A DNA stretch of 64,000 bases from Kribbella jiaozuonensis. Lineage in GTDB: Bacteria; Actinomycetota; Actinomycetes; Propionibacteriales; Kribbellaceae. The translations under genes and the position numbers were made by a program. Of this stretch, positions 8,735 to 17,403 are shown one piece after another. Every line of letters starts with the position of its first letter. Position 1 is the stretch's first letter. The notes under the pieces are model-generated. The model had not been told where the DNA came from and did not search any database. It worked only from the letters and a program-made list of their open reading frames with translations. The stretch covers positions 1,054,001-1,118,000 of the forward strand of contig NZ_SZPZ01000004.1 in assembly GCF_005233875.1 (NCBI RefSeq), in the 5' to 3' direction.

Positions 8735-10054
8735 ATGCCACGGATCACCTCGGTGGAGGTTGTCGACGTCCGCTTCCCGACCTCGCTGACCCGCGACGGT
8801 TCGGACGCGATGAACAAGGACGGCGACTACTCAGCGGCGTACGTCGTGCTGCACACCGACGCTCCCGGACTGTCCGGGCACGGCTTCACGTTCACCATCG
8901 GTCGAGGCAACGACCTCTGCGTCGAGGCGGCCCGACAACGCGCCCAGCCACTGCTCGGCCGCGACGTCGACGAACTCTGCGGCGACCTCGGCGGCATCTA
9001 CCGCGAACTGCAGTCGGACAGCCAGTTGCGCTGGCTCGGCCCGGACAAGGGCGTCATCCATCTGGCGTTGGCTGCGGTAATGAACGCGGTCTGGGATCTC
9101 GCCGCCCGAGGGGCCGGCGTACCGCTGTGGCGCCTGCTGGCGGAGATGTCCCCCGAGGATCTCGTCGAGGCCGCCGACCTGCGCTACCTGAGCGACGTCC
9201 TGACGGCCGATCAGGCGGTCGACCTGCTAGCCAGGCAAGAAGGGGGCCGCAAGCAACGGATCGAGGAGCTCGAGGCCTCCGGTTACCCGTGCTACACGAC
9301 CTCGGCCGGCTGGCTCGGGTACTCCGATGCCAAGCTGCGCAGGCTCTGCGAGGAAGCCGTTGCCTCCGGCTACAAACACGTCAAGCTCAAGGTCGGCGCC
9401 GACCTGGACGACGACATCCGGCGCTGCGGCATCGCCCGCGACGTACTCGGCCCGGACGGCAACCTGATGATCGACGCCAACCAGGTCTGGGAAGTGCCGC
9501 AGGCGATCGAATGGGTCAAGGCGTTGGCCGAGTTCGATCCCCTCTGGATCGAGGAGCCGACCAGCCCTGACGACATCCTCGGCCATGCCGCGATCCGCAA
9601 GGCGGTCGCGCCGATCGGCGTCGCCACCGGCGAGCACGGCATGAACCGAGTGCTGTTCAAGCAGATGTTCCAAGCGGGCGCAATCGACTACTGCCAGCTC
9701 GACGCGGCCCGCCTCGGCAGCGTCAACGAAGTACTCGCGGTCTACCTGCTCGCAGCGTCGTTCGACGTACCGGTCTGCCCGCATGCTGGCGGCGTCGGCC
9801 TGTGCGAGCTGGTCCAGCACCTCGCGATCTTCGACTACGTCGCTGTCTCGGGCAGCCTCGACCGCCGGGTCACGGAGTACGTCGACCACCTGCACGAGCA
9901 TTTCGTCGACCCCTGCGTGGTTCGGGCCGGTGCGTACGTGCTTCCGGACGCGCCCGGTTACAGTGCCGAGATGCAGAGGGAGTCACTTCAGACCTATCGC
10001 TTTCCGGACGGCGTCTACTGGTCGACCGTCACCGAACCAGACCCGCTGCCATGA
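8735..10054 (+). CDS. L-fuconate dehydratase-like enolase-superfamily enzyme
   Basis: A 439-residue enolase-superfamily protein. The barrel shows the KLKV lysine motif (YKHVKLKVGADLDDD). Metal ligands appear in LMIDANQVW, LWIEEPTSP and ATGEHGMN, and the catalytic His in VCPHAGGVGL. This arrangement and the N-terminal NKDGDYSAAYVVL pattern fit L-fuconate dehydratase, which turns L-fuconate into 2-keto-3-deoxy-L-fuconate in oxidative fucose breakdown. ATG 8735 has GAGGG five nt upstream. A GTG at 8723 would add four residues but has a poorer site. No fucose dehydrogenase, lactonase or aldolase is visible, so later steps must lie elsewhere. Confidence 0.85.
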   Translation: MPRITSVEVVDVRFPTSLTRDGSDAMNKDGDYSAAYVVLHTDAPGLSGHGFTFTIGRGNDLCVEAARQRAQPLLGRDVDELCGDLGGIYRELQSDSQLRWLGPDKGVIHLALAAVMNAVWDLAARGAGVPLWRLLAEMSPEDLVEAADLRYLSDVLTADQAVDLLARQEGGRKQRIEELEASGYPCYTTSAGWLGYSDAKLRRLCEEAVASGYKHVKLKVGADLDDDIRRCGIARDVLGPDGNLMIDANQVWEVPQAIEWVKALAEFDPLWIEEPTSPDDILGHAAIRKAVAPIGVATGEHGMNRVLFKQMFQAGAIDYCQLDAARLGSVNEVLAVYLLAASFDVPVCPHAGGVGLCELVQHLAIFDYVAVSGSLDRRVTEYVDHLHEHFVDPCVVRAGAYVLPDAPGYSAEMQRESLQTYRFPDGVYWSTVTEPDPLP

Positions 10055-10836
10055 CCCCCAGCAAGGTGGTCGAGAAAGCGCGTACGCCCGGCACCTCCCA
10101 GACCGATGTGGTCATCGAGGGCATCCGGCAGATGATCATCGACGGCCGGCTCCGGTCCGGTGACCGGCTCCCGGTCGAGAAGGACCTCGCCACGGCCCTG
10201 GGCGTCTCCAGGAACCCGTTGCGCGAGGGGGTCCGCGCGCTGTCGATGATGGGCGTTCTCGAGACCCGGCAGGGCGACGGCACCTACGTCACCAAGCTCG
10301 ACCCTTCGATGCTGCTGGCACCGATCGGATTCGTCGTCGACCTGCAGGACGGCAGCGGAACGCACCACCTGCACGCCGTACGACGGGTTCTCGAGACCGA
10401 GGCCGCTGCCCTTGCAGCGCGACAGATCGCGCCGGAAGAGCTCGAAGCCGCGGCCGAACTGCTGCGCCACAACGAGGCCGAGCTGCAGCTCGACGAACCC
10501 AATCACGAGACCGTGATCGAGAACGACATCGCGTTCCACCGCATCATCGCGGACGCGGCCGACAACCCCGTGCTGGCGGCGCTGATCAACGCGCTGGGCG
10601 GACGAACCATGCGCGACCGGCTGCGCCGATCGATCACGCAACCGGGCGCCGACGACACCGCCCACAGCGAACACCTCTCGATCCTCGCCGCACTGACCGC
10701 GCACGACCCCGACCGGGCCCGGATCCGGATGGCCACCCATCTGTTCACGGTCGAGGACTACCTGCTCGAAACCCGCCGCCGAACCGACGACGAAACGAGA
10801 CCTCTGGATGAATCTCCTGCACTGGAGCAGCCCTGA
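10051..10836 (+). CDS. GntR-family transcriptional regulator, FadR/FCD type
   Basis: A 261-residue regulator. The winged helix occupies about residues 15-85 (RSGDRLPVEKDLATALGVSR, then GVLETRQGDGTYV). The helical FCD ligand domain follows, with FHRIIADAADNP and HSEHLSILAAL supplying the usual metal-binding Asp/His positions. FCD regulators often respond to sugar acids, which fits the dehydratase just upstream. ATG 10051 overlaps the dehydratase stop by 4 nt, so the two are translationally coupled. The likely target is the repeated motif in the divergent region at 8622-8679. Confidence 0.9.
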   Translation: MTPSKVVEKARTPGTSQTDVVIEGIRQMIIDGRLRSGDRLPVEKDLATALGVSRNPLREGVRALSMMGVLETRQGDGTYVTKLDPSMLLAPIGFVVDLQDGSGTHHLHAVRRVLETEAAALAARQIAPEELEAAAELLRHNEAELQLDEPNHETVIENDIAFHRIIADAADNPVLAALINALGGRTMRDRLRRSITQPGADDTAHSEHLSILAALTAHDPDRARIRMATHLFTVEDYLLETRRRTDDETRPLDESPALEQP

Positions 10837-12820
10837 CCTGAGTCTGACCTTCGCTCTCGACGACGGTCCGGTGCGCCTGATCGGCGTCGGCTCCGAGCAG
10901 GACCTGCCTCCCAGCCAGCCGTTGGTCGAGGTTGCCGCTGTGGGACATGGCCTCTCGCCGAGCACCTATCGGCACGTCGACACCAGCCTCGGGCAACAGT
11001 TGCGCTACGTCCGGCACGATGAGGACGATGCGACGTTGCGCATCGTCCAGGAGGAGCCCGGCACCGGTCTGCGGATCGTCAGCGTGTTCGAGGCGGGAGC
11101 CGGCGTACGCGCCTGGTCCGAGGCCTCGATGACGGGCCCGGGCACACTCGAGCTGACCTTCCTGTCTTCCCTGGTCGTCGGCCTTCCGTCCATCGATGCG
11201 GAGTTGCTCACCGCCGCCAACAGCTGGATGGCCGAGAATCGTTGGTCCACCCACGCATTGCGTTCCGAGGCGCTGGCTGACATCGTCAGCGACGCGCATC
11301 GCCATGTCGCAAGAAGCCGGTACGCCGTGACCAACAGCGGCTCGTGGTCGACCGGCGAACAGTTGCCGATCGGCGTCCTTCTTGGTCAGTCGTACGCGCT
11401 CGGTTGGCAGATCGAGCACAACGGACCCTGGCACTACGAACTCGGCGAAAGCCGGCACGGCGGCTACCTGTTGCTGAGCGGGCCGACCGACCAGGAGCAC
11501 CAATGGAGTGTCGACCTAACCCCCGAGCGGCCGTTCACGACCGTGCCAGTCTCGCTTGTCGCCGGGACTGATCGCGACAGCGTGTTCGCCGCCCTGACCC
11601 GGCAACGCAGGGCGATCCGTCGCCGGCGCCCGATCGACGACCGGATGCCGGTCGTCTTCAACGACTACATGAACACCCTGCTTGGCGATCCCACGACCGA
11701 GAAGCTCCTCCCACTGATCGACGCCGCTGCGAACGTCGGAGCCGACTACTTCTGTATCGACGCCGGCTGGTACGCCGAAGGCGACTGGTGGAACACCGTC
11801 GGCGCCTGGCAACCGTCGACCACCCGCTTCCCGAACGGGCTCGCCGAGGTGATCGACCGGATCCACTCCCACGGCATGACACCCGGCCTCTGGCTCGAAC
11901 CCGAGGTGATCGGCGTCCGCTCCCCGATCGCCGACGAACTCCCCGATGACGCCTTCATCACCCGTCGCGGCCGCCGCGTCGCCGAGTCCGGCCGCTACCT
12001 GCTCGACCTGCGCAGCACGGCCGCCCGCGCCCATCTCGACGCGACCGTCGACCGCTTGATCCACGACTTCGGCATCGGCTTCTTCAAGTTCGACAACAAC
12101 ACGATGACCGGACCGGGCACCGACAAGGACGGTACGTCGCTCGGCCACGGACTGCTCGAACACCAACGAGCACTACTCGACTGGCTGGACGATCTCCAGA
12201 CCCGCCACCCCGACCTGCTGATCGAGAACTGCGCGTCGGGCGCCATGCGGATGGACTACGCGATGCTGTCCCGGCTGCACCTGCAGTCGACCTCGGACCA
12301 GGAAGATCCGTTGCTCTACGCACCTATCACCGCAGCCGCGCCGGCCGCCGTACTGCCGGAACAGGCCGGCCACTGGGCGTACCCGATCACCGGCACCACC
12401 CGCGAAGCGTTCACCTTCGCTCTCGTCAACGGCATCCCCGGCCGCCTCTACCTGTCCGGCCACCTCAACCAGATGACGCCGACCGAACTCGACCTGGTCC
12501 GCTCCGCCCTGGCCGCCCACCGCACGATCCTCGAAGACCTCGACACCCTCGTCCCCACCTGGCCGCTAGGACTCCCGACCTGGACCGACGACTGGATCGC
12601 CCTGTCCCTCAACGGCCCGGACGTCTCCTACCTGACCCTCTGGCACCGCACTCCCGGCCCGTCCACCGTCACGCTCCCCCTCTCCCGCTCGACGATCGAG
12701 CCCCACTTCCCCACGGAGAACACCGGCTGGACCTACACCTGGACCGACGACAACACCCTCACCATCACCGCCGACACCCCGGAGCCCTCGGCGCGAGTAC
12801 TACGCCTCACCCGCTCATGA
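10808..12820 (+). CDS. Alpha-galactosidase, GH36 family
   Basis: A 670-residue protein with no signal peptide. The central barrel carries YFCIDAGWYAEGDWW and GMTPGLWLEPE. FFKFDNN holds the nucleophile Asp and STSDQED the acid/base Asp. ENCASGAMRMDY is also typical of GH36. It begins inside the last 29 nt of the GntR gene and reads in another frame. The enzyme hydrolyses terminal alpha-galactosides. Its position suggests the imported oligosaccharide bears alpha-galactose as well as fucose, or that galactose analogues such as alpha-L-galactose are handled nearby. No internal ribosome site is obvious. Confidence 0.92.
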   Translation: MNLLHWSSPDLSLTFALDDGPVRLIGVGSEQDLPPSQPLVEVAAVGHGLSPSTYRHVDTSLGQQLRYVRHDEDDATLRIVQEEPGTGLRIVSVFEAGAGVRAWSEASMTGPGTLELTFLSSLVVGLPSIDAELLTAANSWMAENRWSTHALRSEALADIVSDAHRHVARSRYAVTNSGSWSTGEQLPIGVLLGQSYALGWQIEHNGPWHYELGESRHGGYLLLSGPTDQEHQWSVDLTPERPFTTVPVSLVAGTDRDSVFAALTRQRRAIRRRRPIDDRMPVVFNDYMNTLLGDPTTEKLLPLIDAAANVGADYFCIDAGWYAEGDWWNTVGAWQPSTTRFPNGLAEVIDRIHSHGMTPGLWLEPEVIGVRSPIADELPDDAFITRRGRRVAESGRYLLDLRSTAARAHLDATVDRLIHDFGIGFFKFDNNTMTGPGTDKDGTSLGHGLLEHQRALLDWLDDLQTRHPDLLIENCASGAMRMDYAMLSRLHLQSTSDQEDPLLYAPITAAAPAAVLPEQAGHWAYPITGTTREAFTFALVNGIPGRLYLSGHLNQMTPTELDLVRSALAAHRTILEDLDTLVPTWPLGLPTWTDDWIALSLNGPDVSYLTLWHRTPGPSTVTLPLSRSTIEPHFPTENTGWTYTWTDDNTLTITADTPEPSARVLRLTRS

Positions 12821-12826
12821 CGCTCG

Positions 12827-12868
12827 AGGCGCCGCCGTGCTCTCCCGAACGAGGCGAGTTCGGCGCCT
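12827..12868. terminator. Possible bidirectional terminator between convergent genes
   Basis: The 63-nt gap between the GH36 gene and the convergent AgaS-like gene holds a 7-bp inverted repeat, AGGCGCC at 12827-12833 and GGCGCCT at 12862-12868, with a 28-nt loop. No T-run follows. It is a weak candidate, supported mainly by its location between two convergent stops. Confidence 0.25.
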
Positions 12869-12883
12869 GATCTGTGTGTGTTC

Positions 12884-14056
12884 TCAGGGCTGCAGGGGAT
12901 GGATGGTTACACCCTGTACGACGCGGTTGACCTCGCCGTCGGGGAATGGGTTGTCCGGCGTACGGCCAAGCGCCACGGAGAACTGCAAGGCGAGCAGTTG
13001 GGCGATCACGACGAAGGGCAGTACGAGCGGTGCGTCGTTCACCTCGGCCACGCCGGCGATCCGCCAGGCCTCGGGCGCAACGTCGGGATCGTCGGATCGT
13101 CCGTCGACGATCAGCACGTTCTCCGGGCCTATCGCCGCGCGGAGTTCCATCGCGATGTCCTGGTCGTAGCGGCGGGTGTACAGGTCGTTGGACAGGTAGA
13201 GGACCGCCAGGCTCCGCTCGTTCAGGACGGACTTCGGCCCGTGGCGAAAGCCGAGTGGGGTGTCGTAGAAGCTGATCATCTTCCCCGCGGTGAGCTCGAG
13301 GAGTTTCAGTGCCGACTCCCGCGCCAGGCCGCTCAGCGCACCACTGCCCAGGTAGACGACTCGGTCGTAGCGGCGAGCGGTGTACGCGGACAGGTCGTCC
13401 GCGCGGGCAAGGACTTGTTCGGCCGCATCGGCGAGCCGGTCAGTGAGGCCAGGATCCTGGTCGGGGGCCAGGGCGAGCCAGGCGGTCAACAGCATCGAGG
13501 TGAAGCTGGACGTCATCGCGAAGCCGCGATCGTTGGTTGCCTCCGGCATCAACACGACGAGCGACGAGGCGGACCGTTCGTGCTCGCGCGCCAGCCGGCC
13601 GGTCGCGTTGCAGGTGATGACCAGGTGATGGGCCGCTCGCAGGCAGCTCGTTGCCAGCTGGGTGGCGGCGACACTTTCCGGGCTGTCGCCCGACCTGGCG
13701 AACGAGACCAGCAGCGTGGGCACATCATCGGCGAACATCTCCCGAGGGTTCGAGACGATGTCGGTGGTAGCGATCGCATCGACCCGCCGGCGAAGTCTTC
13801 GCGACAGTGGTGGCGCAAGCACCTCGCCGACGAACGCCGACGTACCGGCACCCGTCAGTACGATCCTCAGGTCGGGCTGCGCCAGCAGCGGCTCGAGGAA
13901 CGCGGCGAGCTCGCTCGACCTGGCCGCCAGGCTCGCGGCCGCCTGACGCCATACGGCCGGCTGCTGCAGAACCTCCTGGTAGGTAGCCAGCGAACTCACG
14001 CCGTCCGTCGTCTCGGCGGCGGCTTCACCGTTCAGGTCGATGGAATTCTCACTCAC
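12884..14056 (-). CDS. SIS-domain sugar isomerase, AgaS-like
   Basis: A 390-residue protein with two SIS domains. The first starts near residue 60 (RIVLTGAGTSAFVGE) and includes the phosphate loop SFARSGDSPES. The second carries VYLGSGALSGLARESALKLLE, SFYDTPLGFRHGPKSVL and Glu/His positions typical of ketose-aldose isomerase/deaminases. AgaS converts amino-sugar 6-phosphates such as galactosamine-6-phosphate. GTG 14056 has AAGGGG five nt upstream. It is the last gene of the leftward operon, separated from the unrecognised barrel gene by a perfect stem-loop. No kinase or deacetylase is visible, so the true substrate is uncertain. Confidence 0.85.
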   Translation of the reverse strand: MSENSIDLNGEAAAETTDGVSSLATYQEVLQQPAVWRQAAASLAARSSELAAFLEPLLAQPDLRIVLTGAGTSAFVGEVLAPPLSRRLRRRVDAIATTDIVSNPREMFADDVPTLLVSFARSGDSPESVAATQLATSCLRAAHHLVITCNATGRLAREHERSASSLVVLMPEATNDRGFAMTSSFTSMLLTAWLALAPDQDPGLTDRLADAAEQVLARADDLSAYTARRYDRVVYLGSGALSGLARESALKLLELTAGKMISFYDTPLGFRHGPKSVLNERSLAVLYLSNDLYTRRYDQDIAMELRAAIGPENVLIVDGRSDDPDVAPEAWRIAGVAEVNDAPLVLPFVVIAQLLALQFSVALGRTPDNPFPDGEVNRVVQGVTIHPLQP

Positions 14057-14080
14057 GGATTCCCCTTAACGTCGAACTCG

Positions 14081-14116
14081 GAGCGGTAGAACGCCGACGC
14101 CGGCGTTCTACCGCTC
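14081..14116 (-). promoter_or_regulatory. Perfect 16-bp intercistronic stem-loop
   Basis: GAGCGGTAGAACGCCG at 14081-14096 is matched exactly by its reverse complement at 14101-14116 with a 4-nt loop. It lies in the 67-nt gap between the barrel-protein gene and the AgaS-like gene, 24 nt before the AgaS GTG start. No U-run follows on the minus strand. It could act as a partial terminator, an mRNA-stabilising hairpin or a processing site that lowers AgaS output. Confidence 0.6.
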
Positions 14117-14123
14117 TCCTTGA

Positions 14124-15539
14124 TCAGGCGTTCCGGACCGCGTCGCCGGCTCCGGACAGGTTGTCCAGGCGCATTTCCGAGTACTTGCGGCTCAGCACGA
14201 CCCCGTCGGCACCGCCGCTGAAGGCGGCCGTGGTCGCGTCGCGAACGCTGTCGCGAGTGCACCGGGTCAGGTTGTCGCCCGACGTCAGGTCGTACTCCTC
14301 CTTCATACCGACCGGGATGTCGATGTCGATGCCCGAGTAGATCTTCGTCCCGGTCCCCTCGACGCCGGCCTTCGCGCGGGCCGTTTCCCGCTTGACGTAG
14401 TCGGCACTGAAGCCGATCTGGGACAGGTCGTCGAACTCGCCCTCGTCCAGGTTCAGAAGTTTCAGCATCAGCGGGTAGACCTCGGCCGGGGTGGCGTCGG
14501 CGAACAACGTACGGCAGATCGAGGTGACCCAGGTGAAGAATCTCGGCCCGGCGCAGTTGTTGTAGATCACGATCTTGAGGAAATCGGAGACCTTGGCGAG
14601 CTCTGCATAGTCCTGATCAGCTCGGTAGAACGGGCTGAAGGAAATGTTGTGATAGACGTGCCACCCCACCTCGAGGTCCTGCTTGCAGGCCTTGGCGACA
14701 CCGTAGATGTCGGCGTACATCTGGCGCTGGCTCTGCGTCCAGAGGTTCTGCCAGGCCAGCACCTCGGGGTAGCGCAGCAGGATCCGCCAGAACGAGGTGA
14801 ACGCACCGTCAGGATCCTTCTCCCCCGATGACGTCTTCTGGTTCCAGGCCAGCACCGCCCCCATGCCTTCCCGGGCCCGCTCGACATTGATCCCCAGATT
14901 CCGGCCGATCTGCTGGCAATGAGTGCAGAAGCAGCCGAGCTCGCCGGCTTCGACCGGCTTCTGGATAGCGAGGTTGAGCGGACCGGGCCGCTCGGAGCAC
15001 CAGGCGATGCCGTCGAGGTCGTACGACTTCGCGTAGTCCTCGACGATGCTCAGATGCCAGTTCCGGTAGTCAGGGTTGTTGAAACAGGTGTGCAGGGTCG
15101 GCCTGCCCCAGAGATCGACCTCGAGAAGCTTCGGGAAGTTCGGGTAGTCGCGCAGCGCCTGGGCGTAATTCGACTCCTCGATCCAGGCGTAGGACCCCAT
15201 GCCCAAAGCCTTCGCCTTCGGGATCACGTCCTCGAGCATGTCGTACCCGGGATGCTCCGGTGCCCGGCCGATCGATCCGAGGACGGTGTTTCCGTAGAAC
15301 TCGGGGTGCACCGTGGCGTAGTTTCCACCGACCCAGTCGAGGTCGTACTCCTGCACGCCGTGATCAGGAATCGGGTGCCCGGGCAACTGACGTCCCCCGG
15401 TGCCTCTGGTCCAGGTCGGTGTGGCCAGGAAGAGCTGGTTCACCCCGCCCCGTTCGGCGAGGATGTCCAGCACCTTGTCGGTTCCTTCGTCGATGAATGA
15501 CGCGGCACCGATCTGGATGGCCACGAACTTGTCTGACAT
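14124..15539 (-). CDS. Uncharacterised TIM-barrel glycosidase-like protein with Cys cluster
   Basis: A 471-residue protein that I recognise only as a probable barrel hydrolase-like family (resembling GHL10-type or beta-galactosidase-type barrels). Strand-like motifs include FLATPTWTRG, GMGSYAWIEESN, LDGIAWCSERPGPL and EVGWHVYHN. A Cys cluster GCFCTHCQ lies about 220 residues in and could bind metal or a structural disulfide. Tyr/Trp richness suggests carbohydrate binding. No signal peptide. ATG 15539 is preferred although the frame stays open upstream into the permease gene. It lies 41 nt downstream of that permease and upstream of AgaS. Catalytic residues are not assigned. Confidence 0.6.
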   Translation of the reverse strand: MSDKFVAIQIGAASFIDEGTDKVLDILAERGGVNQLFLATPTWTRGTGGRQLPGHPIPDHGVQEYDLDWVGGNYATVHPEFYGNTVLGSIGRAPEHPGYDMLEDVIPKAKALGMGSYAWIEESNYAQALRDYPNFPKLLEVDLWGRPTLHTCFNNPDYRNWHLSIVEDYAKSYDLDGIAWCSERPGPLNLAIQKPVEAGELGCFCTHCQQIGRNLGINVERAREGMGAVLAWNQKTSSGEKDPDGAFTSFWRILLRYPEVLAWQNLWTQSQRQMYADIYGVAKACKQDLEVGWHVYHNISFSPFYRADQDYAELAKVSDFLKIVIYNNCAGPRFFTWVTSICRTLFADATPAEVYPLMLKLLNLDEGEFDDLSQIGFSADYVKRETARAKAGVEGTGTKIYSGIDIDIPVGMKEEYDLTSGDNLTRCTRDSVRDATTAAFSGGADGVVLSRKYSEMRLDNLSGAGDAVRNA

Positions 15540-15580
15540 CTGGATGCGTGCTCCTTGTCGTGTAGCGAGTGAATGGTCGG

Positions 15581-16474
15581 TCAGCCCTTGAAGCCGCTGC
15601 CGGTAACTCCTTGGATGAAGTACCGCTGGGCCAGAAGGAAGATGATGAAGACCGGTACGACGGTCACCGTCGCGCCCGCCATCAGCGGCCCGACCTGCGT
15701 GTAGAACTCGTTCTGGAACTGGGCCAGTCCGATCGGCAGGGTCTGCTTCTCCGGCGAGGTGAGGAAGATCAGCGGCCCGAAGAGGTCGTTCCACGAGTCG
15801 AGGAACGTGAACATCGCGACCGCGGCCAACGCCGGCTTGGTCTGCGGCACCATGATCGTCAGGAAGGTCCGGAAGGTCGACGCACCGTCAACCTGCGCGG
15901 CCTCCTCCAGACCGGCCGGCAGCGTCTTGAACGCCTGGCGCATCAGGAAGGTCCCGAAGACCGGGGTCAGCACCCTCGGCACCCACAGCGGGAACAACGT
16001 GTCGATCCAGCCGATCTTCTGGAACAGGATGTACTGCGGCAGCAGATAGATGATGTTCGGCACGATCGCCGTCACCAGGACGATCCCGAACAGGGCGTCG
16101 CGGCCCTTCCAGGTCAGCCGGGCAAACGCGTAGCCGGCCAGGGACGAGACGATCAGGCCGCCGACAACGTTGAGGACGGCCAGCTTCACACTGTTGAGGA
16201 AGTAGACCGGCATGTTGCGGAGCACGGTCGTGTAGTTGCCCCACTGCGGATGGGACAGCGCGAATCCCGGCGGGAAGTCCATCACGTGCTCTTCCGGACG
16301 CAGCGACGTGTTCAGCATCCACAACGCCGGAGTCAGGAACGACAACGCGAGCAATATCAGGAAGATCATCAAGATGATCCGCCGCCCTCGGAACCTGCGC
16401 TTGGCCTGCGGGGGATGCTTGCGGTCTCCCCCGCCCGCCACAACTGGTCTGTCGTCGACGGCCAGGTCAGTCAT
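15581..16474 (-). CDS. Carbohydrate ABC transporter permease, MalG type
   Basis: A 297-residue membrane protein with a basic N-terminal stretch (KRRFRGRR) before the first helix and about six membrane segments. The EAA loop reads EEAAQVDGASTFRTFL. It pairs with the permease encoded directly upstream, whose end it overlaps by 8 nt. It belongs to the importer of the AgaS operon. The operon has no ATPase gene. Confidence 0.92.
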   Translation of the reverse strand: MTDLAVDDRPVVAGGGDRKHPPQAKRRFRGRRIILMIFLILLALSFLTPALWMLNTSLRPEEHVMDFPPGFALSHPQWGNYTTVLRNMPVYFLNSVKLAVLNVVGGLIVSSLAGYAFARLTWKGRDALFGIVLVTAIVPNIIYLLPQYILFQKIGWIDTLFPLWVPRVLTPVFGTFLMRQAFKTLPAGLEEAAQVDGASTFRTFLTIMVPQTKPALAAVAMFTFLDSWNDLFGPLIFLTSPEKQTLPIGLAQFQNEFYTQVGPLMAGATVTVVPVFIIFLLAQRYFIQGVTGSGFKG

Positions 16475-17393
16475 AGAACACCCACTTCTTCTGCAGCTTC
16501 CACTGGATCCACGTCAGTACGGCGATGAGCGCGACGATCAGCCAGGCCATGGCCGCTGCGTAGCCGAACTTGCCCTGCTGGAAGGCGACCTGCCACAGAT
16601 AGAAGATGTAGACGCTGCTCGAATAGCCGGGGCCGCCTTTGGTCAGGACGTAGATCAACCCGAACACCTGGAACGATGCGATGAACTGAGAGATGGTGAC
16701 GAAGAAGATCTGCGGCGTCAGCAACGGCAGGGTGATCCGCCACAGCCGTGACCAGGCGGAGGCGCCGTCGATCCGCGCGGCCTCGTACATCTCCTCCGGG
16801 ATTCCCTGCAGACCGGCGAGCAGGATCATCATCGGATATCCGACGCCCTGCCAGGCGCTGACCACCACCACCGCCGGGATCACCCAGGCGGAGTCGGCGA
16901 GCCAGGCCGGGCCGGTGATGTGCAAGGTCCGCAGGAACTGATTGATCAACCCGTTGGTCGGACCAAAGATGTAGTACCAGACGAACCCGATCGCCACGAC
17001 GTTCATCACGTACGGGGTGAAGAACGCCATCCGCAGGAACGCCGTACCCGGGACCTTCAGGTTCCCGAGCAGCGCGAGAACGAGCGCCAGAACGACCGTC
17101 ACCGGCACACCCAGGACCGTGAAGACGATCGTGTTGCGGACCACCTGAAGGAAGATCGGGTCGTTCGCGATCAGATCGACGTAGTTGCGGCCGCCGACGA
17201 GCCGGGGCGAGTTGAACCCGTCCCAGCTCGTGAACGAGGTGTACATCGACACGACGATCGGCGCGGCCTGGAAGGCCACGATGCCGAACACGAGCGGCAG
17301 TGCGAACAGCCAACCTTCGAGGGTACGGCGGCGCCGGTTCCGCCGTACCTCCGGCGGAACATCGGCACGCCGCACTGCGGTGTGAATCGCCAT
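16467..17393 (-). CDS. Carbohydrate ABC transporter permease, MalF/UgpA type
   Basis: A 308-residue membrane protein. The start ATG 17393 gives MAIHTAVRRADVPPE, a basic linker, then WLFALPLVFGIVAFQAAPIVV as first membrane helix. The EAA loop reads YEAARIDGASAWSRLW. The reading frame is open further upstream into the lipoprotein gene, but an 11-residue-range gap to that stop makes 17393 the sensible start. Its end overlaps the next permease by 8 nt, which suggests translational coupling of the heterodimer. Confidence 0.9.
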   Translation of the reverse strand: MAIHTAVRRADVPPEVRRNRRRRTLEGWLFALPLVFGIVAFQAAPIVVSMYTSFTSWDGFNSPRLVGGRNYVDLIANDPIFLQVVRNTIVFTVLGVPVTVVLALVLALLGNLKVPGTAFLRMAFFTPYVMNVVAIGFVWYYIFGPTNGLINQFLRTLHITGPAWLADSAWVIPAVVVVSAWQGVGYPMMILLAGLQGIPEEMYEAARIDGASAWSRLWRITLPLLTPQIFFVTISQFIASFQVFGLIYVLTKGGPGYSSSVYIFYLWQVAFQQGKFGYAAAMAWLIVALIAVLTWIQWKLQKKWVFYD

Positions 17394-17403
17394 CGGTCCG
17401 GCC

